Assembly (NCBI GenBank): GCA_021324675.1
Contig: JAJPIR010000267.1
Span: 1 to 64,000 of the forward strand
DNA length: 64,000 nucleotides
Source: Actinomycetota bacterium
Lineage (GTDB): Bacteria > Actinomycetota > Actinomycetes > Mycobacteriales > Pseudonocardiaceae
Reading direction: 5' to 3'
Part shown: positions 58,076 to 64,000 of the stretch, in pieces
Layout: each line of letters opens with the position of its first letter
Numbering within the stretch: the first letter of the stretch is position 1
Notes under the pieces: generated by a model
Seen by the model: the letters and a program-made list of their open reading frames with translations, nothing else
The model's database searches: none
Told to the model about the DNA's origin: nothing
Translations under genes and position numbers: made by a program

Positions 58076-58912
58076 ATGCGGCCCACCGTGCGCAGCCGGC
58101 GACTCGGTGCGCGCTTGAGCAGCTACCGCAATGAGCGCGGCCTCTCCGGGACCGCACTCGCCGCCAAGCTAGGCGTGGGCCAGCCACAACTGTCGCGGAT
58201 CGAAACCGGCCGTACGAAGATCACTGCCGCAACGCTGGGCCGCCTGGTCGACGTACTCGCTATTCCCGAGGCTGACGCCCGGGCTTTGGAGCAACTGCGC
58301 CGGAGTTGCGCCGAGCCCGGCTGGTGGCAGGACTATGGCGACATCCTCAGCGAGCCGGTGGAGATGCTCATCGAGCTCGAGGTCCAGGCGTCCTGGATTC
58401 GCAGCTACGAGGGGCACGTGATCCCCGGCCTGCTCCAGACCCGGGACTACGCCGAGCGGATCATGACCGCCGGCTCCATGCACATCCGGGTGGCCGACAT
58501 CGACCGCTATCTGGAACTACGGATGCGCCGCCAGAGCAGGCTCATCGAGGGGATGCGCTTCACCGCGATCCTGTCGGAGGCGGCGATCCGCCAGCAGGTC
58601 GGCGGACCGGAGACGTTGCGAGACCAGTTGTGCCACATCCTCAGGGTCACGCAGGAGTGCGATGTCACCGTCCAGCTAGTGCCCTTCACCGCTGACGCGC
58701 ACGCCGCGCTGGGGGCTTCCTTCGTCATTATCCAGTGGCCCGACGAGTACGATGCCGAGGCCGTCTACGTCGATGGCGAGACCAGCTTCACCGTCTACGA
58801 ACGCGACGGCATCGTCCGCCAATATGTGCACGCCTTCGCTTCAGTACAGGCTCAGGCACTCCCACCGCGTGAATCCCTCGACATGATCCACACTGTGATG
58901 AAGGAGTTGTAA
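58076..58912 (+). CDS. XRE-family HTH protein with DUF5753
   Basis: LGARLSSYRNERGLSGTALAAKLGVGQPQLSRIETGRTKI; QASWIRSYEGHVIPGLLQTRDYAERIM. Confidence 0.93.
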   Translation: MRPTVRSRRLGARLSSYRNERGLSGTALAAKLGVGQPQLSRIETGRTKITAATLGRLVDVLAIPEADARALEQLRRSCAEPGWWQDYGDILSEPVEMLIELEVQASWIRSYEGHVIPGLLQTRDYAERIMTAGSMHIRVADIDRYLELRMRRQSRLIEGMRFTAILSEAAIRQQVGGPETLRDQLCHILRVTQECDVTVQLVPFTADAHAALGASFVIIQWPDEYDAEAVYVDGETSFTVYERDGIVRQYVHAFASVQAQALPPRESLDMIHTVMKEL

Positions 58913-58914
58913 GC

Positions 58915-59136
58915 ATGAACGACAAGGGCGTCGCGCCGCGGGCGGCTCTGGCCGGCGCGACCTACCGGAAATCTTCCCGCAGCACCGCCGCCGGCAACTG
59001 CGTGGAGGTTGCCGATCTTCCCAGTGGACACCGCGCCGTCCGGGACAGCAAGGACGCCGCCGGCCCGATCCTGACGTTCGGCCCATCCGAGTGGGCCGCA
59101 TTCACCGCGGCCATTCGCGCCGGCAACTTGCGCTGA
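58915..59136 (+). CDS. DUF397 protein
   Basis: TYRKSSRSTAAGNCVEVADLPSGHRAVRDSKDAAGPILTFGPSEWAAFTAAIRAG. Confidence 0.95.
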   Translation: MNDKGVAPRAALAGATYRKSSRSTAAGNCVEVADLPSGHRAVRDSKDAAGPILTFGPSEWAAFTAAIRAGNLR

Positions 59137-59223
59137 CCAGCCCTCCCTGGCACCTCGGTCACTTGTGTCAGCGACCAGGGTGCCGGGTGGGTCAAAGAAA
59201 TGCACAACCATCCGTGAGACCGG

Positions 59224-60423
59224 TCAGACCCGCGCTGCCAGATCGATCAGCACGGTGGCGAGGTCACGGGCAGCCTGCGGGCGGCCAAGCTGCGCCGCCC
59301 GGGCAGCCATGTCGGCGCGCAACCCGGGATCAGCGATCAGCCCCTCGAGGGCGTCGGCGAGATCTGCCAGGCTGGGCGACTTGGCCAGCAGAGCGCGAGC
59401 CGCACCGGCTTGCTGCAAGTAAGCCGCGTTGTGCTGCTGCTCGTTACCCCCGGTGGGCACCAGCGGGATGAGCACCGACGGTTTGCCCAGCGCGGTCAGT
59501 TCGGCCAGCGTGCCCGCACCCGAGCGGGACACCACCACATCGGCGAGCGCCTGCACATCGGCTAACTCAGCGCCGACAAACTCGATCAGCCGGTATCGGG
59601 CCGCCAGCTCGGCAGGCAGCTGCTCGGCGCGGCGTTGCAGCTGCGCCAGCGAGGTGGCGCCGCATTGGTGCACCACGTTCGCCCGCTGCAACAGCCAGTC
59701 GAGCACCCCCTCGACGAGGCGGTTGATCTGCACGCTGCCCTGGGCGCCTCCGGTGATGTACACGGTAGGCAGGCCGGCGTCCCAACCAGTCCAGCCCAGC
59801 GCCTTGACCCCACGGTCGGCATCACCGTCGAGCAGTTCAACCCGGATCGGGTTTCCGGTGACCACGGCTCGCGGTCGCATCCTGGCCGGCAGCAGCTCCA
59901 CGGAAGTAGGCGAGGACAGTGCGATCACGGCCGCGCGGCGCAGCAAGATCCGGTTCGCCAGGCCTAGCCGCGTGGTCTGCTCGTGCACGAGCAGTGCAGC
60001 ATCGGCCGTCGCCGCGGCCAGCCCGACCGGGACCGCCACATACCCGCCAGTGGACAGCACCACATCCGGTCGGAACGCGCGCACCACCCGGCGGGCCTCC
60101 ACCAACCCTCGAGCCAGCCGTCCCGCGTCATGCAAGTTCTGGCTGGAGACCATCCGTAGCGGGTTCGTGGAGCGGCGCAGCTTGCCGGTGGACACCGCCT
60201 GGAACGGCAGCTGCTCCTGCTCAGCGACGCGGGCTTCCAGCCCGGTGGCCGAGCCGACGTACAGCACCTCGAGGCCCACCCCGGCACCATGCAGCAGTTC
60301 CCGGGTGGTGCGGATCGTGGTGATCGCTGGGTAGGTATGCCCGCCGGTGCCGCCGCCGGTAGCGATCAGGCGCAGTGGGCGCTTCCGCGCAGCAAGGCGC
60401 AGCAGGCTCTGATCGAGCGTCAT
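59224..60423 (-). CDS. MurG-like glycosyltransferase (GT28)
   Basis: LRLIATGGGTGGHTYPAITTIRTTRELL; VLYVGSATGLEARVAEQEQLPFQAVSTGKLRR; DVVVSRSGAGTLAELTALGKPSVLIPLVPTGGNEQQHNAAYLQQAGAA. Confidence 0.9.
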   Translation of the reverse strand: MTLDQSLLRLAARKRPLRLIATGGGTGGHTYPAITTIRTTRELLHGAGVGLEVLYVGSATGLEARVAEQEQLPFQAVSTGKLRRSTNPLRMVSSQNLHDAGRLARGLVEARRVVRAFRPDVVLSTGGYVAVPVGLAAATADAALLVHEQTTRLGLANRILLRRAAVIALSSPTSVELLPARMRPRAVVTGNPIRVELLDGDADRGVKALGWTGWDAGLPTVYITGGAQGSVQINRLVEGVLDWLLQRANVVHQCGATSLAQLQRRAEQLPAELAARYRLIEFVGAELADVQALADVVVSRSGAGTLAELTALGKPSVLIPLVPTGGNEQQHNAAYLQQAGAARALLAKSPSLADLADALEGLIADPGLRADMAARAAQLGRPQAARDLATVLIDLAARV

Positions 60424-60481
60424 GGCGACTTCGCGGCTCCCGGGTCTCACAGCAAATGGTCGGGGGCCAACGTACCCGTGG

Positions 60482-61516
60482 TCAGAACGGGCTGTTGAAC
60501 CCCGGCCGGGAGGAAGCATCGATCTCCACGGCCGGCACGTTGCCGGTCGTGGTGTTGTCCTTGGCGGTGCAGTCGGTGGATGCCGCAGTGATCAAGATCC
60601 CGCGTTTGAGGTTCGGGCCGGAAAAGTCGTTCTTGCGCATCTCGACATCCGCCCAGCGGCGCAGGTACACCCCCTGCTCACCCTCCGTTGCACAGGTATT
60701 GCCGACGAAGGTGATCGACCGGATACCGGGGGGAGCGTCCCCATTGCCTCGCTCGTCGCCGGTGGCGAGCAGGCAGTTCTCCGTGACGTTCTGGCAGGCG
60801 TTCCCCACGATGTCGACGTCGAACGTGGCTGGATGACCGGTATCGAACGTCTGGAAGCAGTCGGGGTGCGCCGTCCCGCTGGCGGGGATGTTCTGGATCA
60901 CGTTGCTGAGGATGCGGAGGCCGTTGCCGAAAAAGCGCACACCGTCGGCGTCCCCGTCATCGGCCGGCACCGTGGCGCTGACCAGATTTTCCCGTACCGT
61001 GACTCGTTGCCCGCTGATGGAAATGCCGGCCGTGGTGGCGTGCGTCACGGTGTTGGCTGCGATCGTGGAGTCGGTGCACCCGGCACAGATGATCCCGCCC
61101 CGCATGGTGTCGCGGATTGTGTTCTTCTGCGCCACGATGCTGTTGCCTTCTAGCAGCAACTCGCCGCCACCGACGATCGTGAAGCCTTGGATGAGGATGT
61201 GGTCGGCCATGATGTGGAGCTGGTGCACGATGGTCTGCCCATCGGAGATGAGGCTGATCGGAGCCTGCGCGGTACCGGAGCGCGCCACGGTCAGATCGAT
61301 ATCGGAAAGGTTGACACCAGCGAAGCACAGCACGTCTCCGGGAGCGGCCGCAGTGATCGCAGAGCGGGCTTGTTGCAGGTTGCTGATCGTGTAGCTGCAT
61401 GGCTGGCCCGCGGATGCGACACCGGCGTTGATCAGCCCAGCACCGAGGAGCGCAGCACCGAGCAGCCCGGCAGACCGAGCCGGCAACGCGCGGAGAACCG
61501 TTCTCATCGCCCACAA
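60482..61516 (-). CDS. secreted right-handed parallel beta-helix protein
   Basis: Signal peptide; repeated N-T-V/G-I turns: HILIQGFTIVGGGELLLEGNSIVAQKNTIRDTMRGGIICAGCTDSTIAANTVTHATTAGISISGQRVTVRENLV. Confidence 0.85.
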   Translation of the reverse strand: MWAMRTVLRALPARSAGLLGAALLGAGLINAGVASAGQPCSYTISNLQQARSAITAAAPGDVLCFAGVNLSDIDLTVARSGTAQAPISLISDGQTIVHQLHIMADHILIQGFTIVGGGELLLEGNSIVAQKNTIRDTMRGGIICAGCTDSTIAANTVTHATTAGISISGQRVTVRENLVSATVPADDGDADGVRFFGNGLRILSNVIQNIPASGTAHPDCFQTFDTGHPATFDVDIVGNACQNVTENCLLATGDERGNGDAPPGIRSITFVGNTCATEGEQGVYLRRWADVEMRKNDFSGPNLKRGILITAASTDCTAKDNTTTGNVPAVEIDASSRPGFNSPF

Positions 61517-61671
61517 GAGTAACTCTCAGTAAATCCACCTCACCCTCTGTACCGGCCAGACACGCTGCACGAACATCCCCGGCCTCGCCGGCACGGAGAC
61601 ATATCAGGCCTGGAGGACCGAAAAACCTCGATATGGCTCCATGCCGCGGAGATGTCAGGGAAACTGCGAAG

Positions 61672-63609
61672 ATGGGGTGCGCTGGGGTCGATGTGGGTGG
61701 GACGTTTACTGATGTGGTGGTGCACGCCGCCGGGCTGCGGCCGCGAGCGGTGAAGGTGGCGACCATCCCGGATAACCAGGCCGTTGGCGTGCAGCGAGGG
61801 GTTGAGCAGGCCCTGCCGGAGGCGAAGCTGCGGTTGCTGCCACACGGGACGACGACAGCGACCAATGCGGTGCTGGAGCGCAAGATCGCCCGCACGGTTC
61901 TGGTGACCACGGAGGGGTTCGCCGATGTGCTGCAGATTGCCCGGCAGGACCGGCCGGCGCTGTATGACCTGACCGTCACCCGACCCGAACCACTCGTGCC
62001 GCACGACCGGGTGGTGACTGTCGCCGAGCGGACCGGCCCGGACGGTGAAGCAGTGATCGCGCTGACCGACGAGGAGATCGAGCGGGTGGTGCGCGCAGTC
62101 GAGCGCCTGGAGCCCGAGTCGGTGGCGGTAAGCCTGCTGTTCAGCTACGCCGGCGATGCCCACGAGCGGCGGCTGTGCGACGCGTTGGCCGGTTTGGGAG
62201 TGCCGATCACCCGGTCCAGCGCGCTGCTACCGGAGTTCCGCGAGTTCGAGCGGGCCTCAACGTGCGTGCTCAACGCTGCTGTCGAGCCCGTGATGCGCCG
62301 GTATTTGTCCAACCTGAGCACCCGGCTACCCGATCCGACGATCACCGTGATGACCTCCGGGGGTGGTACCGCGGGCATCGAGTTCGCCGCGGCGGCCCCG
62401 GTGCACACGTTGCTGTCCGGACCGGCTGCGGGTGTGGTGGCGGCAGGTGCGGTGGCGCGGTCTGCGGGTTTTGCGGATGCGATCGCCTTTGACATGGGGG
62501 GCACGTCCACCGATGTGTGCCTGATCCGGGATGGCCAGCCGGAGGTGTCCACGTCCGCGCAGATCGCTGGGCTGCCGTTTCGCACTCCTGCGGTCGGGAT
62601 CCACACGGTGGGAGCGGGTGGGGGGTCGGTCGCCTGGGTCGACACCGGCGGCGCGCTGCGCGTCGGCCCGGCGTCGGCGGGCGCAGACCCGGGCCCAGCC
62701 TGCTACGGCAAGGGAGGCACCGAACCGACGGTGACCGACGCGCACTGCGTGCTGGGCCATCTCGACCCGGATCGTGAGTTGGGTGAGGGTCTACGCCTCG
62801 ATGTCAACGCCGCCCGCAACGCCATCAGCGCGCTGCCGGGCGATGCCGGTGGAGCGGTCGGGATCCTCGCAGTGGTGCGGGCCACGATGGCCCGAGCGCT
62901 ACGCAAGGTCAGCACCGAGCGCGGTGTCGACCCGGCACAGCTGGCGCTGGTCGCCTACGGGGGCGCCGGCCCCCTGCACGCCACCGCGCTGGCCCGCGAC
63001 CTGGGCTGCCGCGCGGTGGTGGTGCCGCCGGCACCAGGTGTCCTCAGCGCGCTGGGATTGTTGCTGGCACCGGCCCGCTACGAGGCGTCCCGGACGGTGA
63101 TGTCATCCGCCGAAGACGATCTCACCGGCGCCTGGGAAGCCTTGGAAACCCAAGCCCGCGAGGAGCTGGCGCGCCAGGGGGTGACCAGTGAGATCATGGT
63201 GACCCGGCTGGCCGATGCCCGCTACGCCGGCCAGTCACACGAACTGCGGATCACCGTCAAGCCCGGCGCGGACCTTGCGCAACTGCTGCACCAGGCACAC
63301 CGCGAAGCCTACGGATATGCCCTGCCCGGCGAGCCCGTCAAAATCGTCACCCTGCGGGTGGTGGCCTGCGGGCAACCGATCCTGTCGGCGCCCCCGAGCG
63401 ACTGGGACCAGGGTAAGCCCGCCGCGCAACGGTCGCGCAAGGTCGGTGATATCGGTATGGCCCGGGTCGTCTCACGGGCGGCCCTGGCCTGCGGTGACCG
63501 GGTCAGCGGACCAGCACTGATCGAACAGCCGGACACCACCACCTTGCTGGCCGGCGGTGACGTCGCCGAAGTCGACGATTCACAAAACCTGGTGGTGCAC
63601 CTGACATGA
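61672..63609 (+). CDS. hydantoinase/oxoprolinase A-type subunit
   Basis: [88 protein letters not shown]. Confidence 0.93.
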   Translation: MGCAGVDVGGTFTDVVVHAAGLRPRAVKVATIPDNQAVGVQRGVEQALPEAKLRLLPHGTTTATNAVLERKIARTVLVTTEGFADVLQIARQDRPALYDLTVTRPEPLVPHDRVVTVAERTGPDGEAVIALTDEEIERVVRAVERLEPESVAVSLLFSYAGDAHERRLCDALAGLGVPITRSSALLPEFREFERASTCVLNAAVEPVMRRYLSNLSTRLPDPTITVMTSGGGTAGIEFAAAAPVHTLLSGPAAGVVAAGAVARSAGFADAIAFDMGGTSTDVCLIRDGQPEVSTSAQIAGLPFRTPAVGIHTVGAGGGSVAWVDTGGALRVGPASAGADPGPACYGKGGTEPTVTDAHCVLGHLDPDRELGEGLRLDVNAARNAISALPGDAGGAVGILAVVRATMARALRKVSTERGVDPAQLALVAYGGAGPLHATALARDLGCRAVVVPPAPGVLSALGLLLAPARYEASRTVMSSAEDDLTGAWEALETQAREELARQGVTSEIMVTRLADARYAGQSHELRITVKPGADLAQLLHQAHREAYGYALPGEPVKIVTLRVVACGQPILSAPPSDWDQGKPAAQRSRKVGDIGMARVVSRAALACGDRVSGPALIEQPDTTTLLAGGDVAEVDDSQNLVVHLT

Positions 63610-64000
63610 CTGAGCTGTCCGCAGTCGAGCTTGAGGTGTTCCGGCACGCGCTGGCCGGGGTCGCCGAGGAGATGGGGGTGGCGCTGCGGCGCGCGGCGTA
63701 CTCGCCCAATATCAAGGAGCGGGCCGACTGCTCGGCGGCGGTGTTCGACCGCGACGGGCAGATGGTCACCCAAGCCGAGCACATCCCGGTACACCTAGGA
63801 GCGATGCCGGCCAGCGTCCGCGCGGTCCTCGACACCTACGGGGAACTCCAACCCGGCCAGCAGGTCTGCGTCAACGACCCGTACCTGGGCGGCACCCACC
63901 TGCCGGACCTGACCATCGTCGCCGCGGTGGGTGGCGATTGCGGACAGCTGCTCGGCTATGTGGCCAACCGCGCCCACCACGCCGACGTCGGCGGCGCCGC
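63606..64000 (+). CDS. hydantoinase/oxoprolinase B-type subunit, truncated by window end
   Basis: ATGA overlap; [68 protein letters not shown]...[14 protein letters not shown]. Confidence 0.92.
   Translation, partial: MTELSAVELEVFRHALAGVAEEMGVALRRAAYSPNIKERADCSAAVFDRDGQMVTQAEHIPVHLGAMPASVRAVLDTYGELQPGQQVCVNDPYLGGTHLPDLTIVAAVGGDCGQLLGYVANRAHHADVGGA

Overview
64 kb of high-GC actinobacterial chromosome. The gene content (ESX-type PPE/EspG-like genes, DUF3558 lipoproteins, DUF5753/DUF397 pair, DivIVA-like and LytR-CpsA-Psr proteins) suggests Pseudonocardiales-like, but that placement is an inference. Mostly housekeeping and metabolic genes: ettA, ilvD, folE, a 2-oxoacid dehydrogenase E1a/E1b/E2 operon, an acyl-CoA dehydrogenase, an oxoprolinase pair and a MurG-like glycosyltransferase. 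Accessory patches include an ESX-associated module, a glycan-type trio, regulators and several decayed genes. The most interesting locus is 23.0-26.0 kb (minus strand). A 46-codon ORF missing from the supplied track encodes a His/Arg/Ser/Tyr-rich peptide (MTGYFKPFERARSGWHRDSYGSRHHSRSHSHRRSRRSYSRRHRHGC) with a good ribosome-binding site. It is followed by a strong hairpin, an ABC exporter and an ATGA-coupled atypical protein kinase, a layout resembling peptide export/modification (RiPP-like) loci. Other notable signals: a dispersed 22-bp palindromic element in two convergent intergenic regions, with one copy having its 4-bp core inverted; a multiply frameshifted acyl-CoA ligase remnant still ATGA-coupled to an SDR gene; a frameshifted DUF1772-like gene; an IS transposase remnant; and a PAS-GGDEF-EAL protein with both signature motifs degenerate. 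No rRNA, tRNA or CRISPR array was recognised by eye. All functional calls are from reading translations, with no database search.
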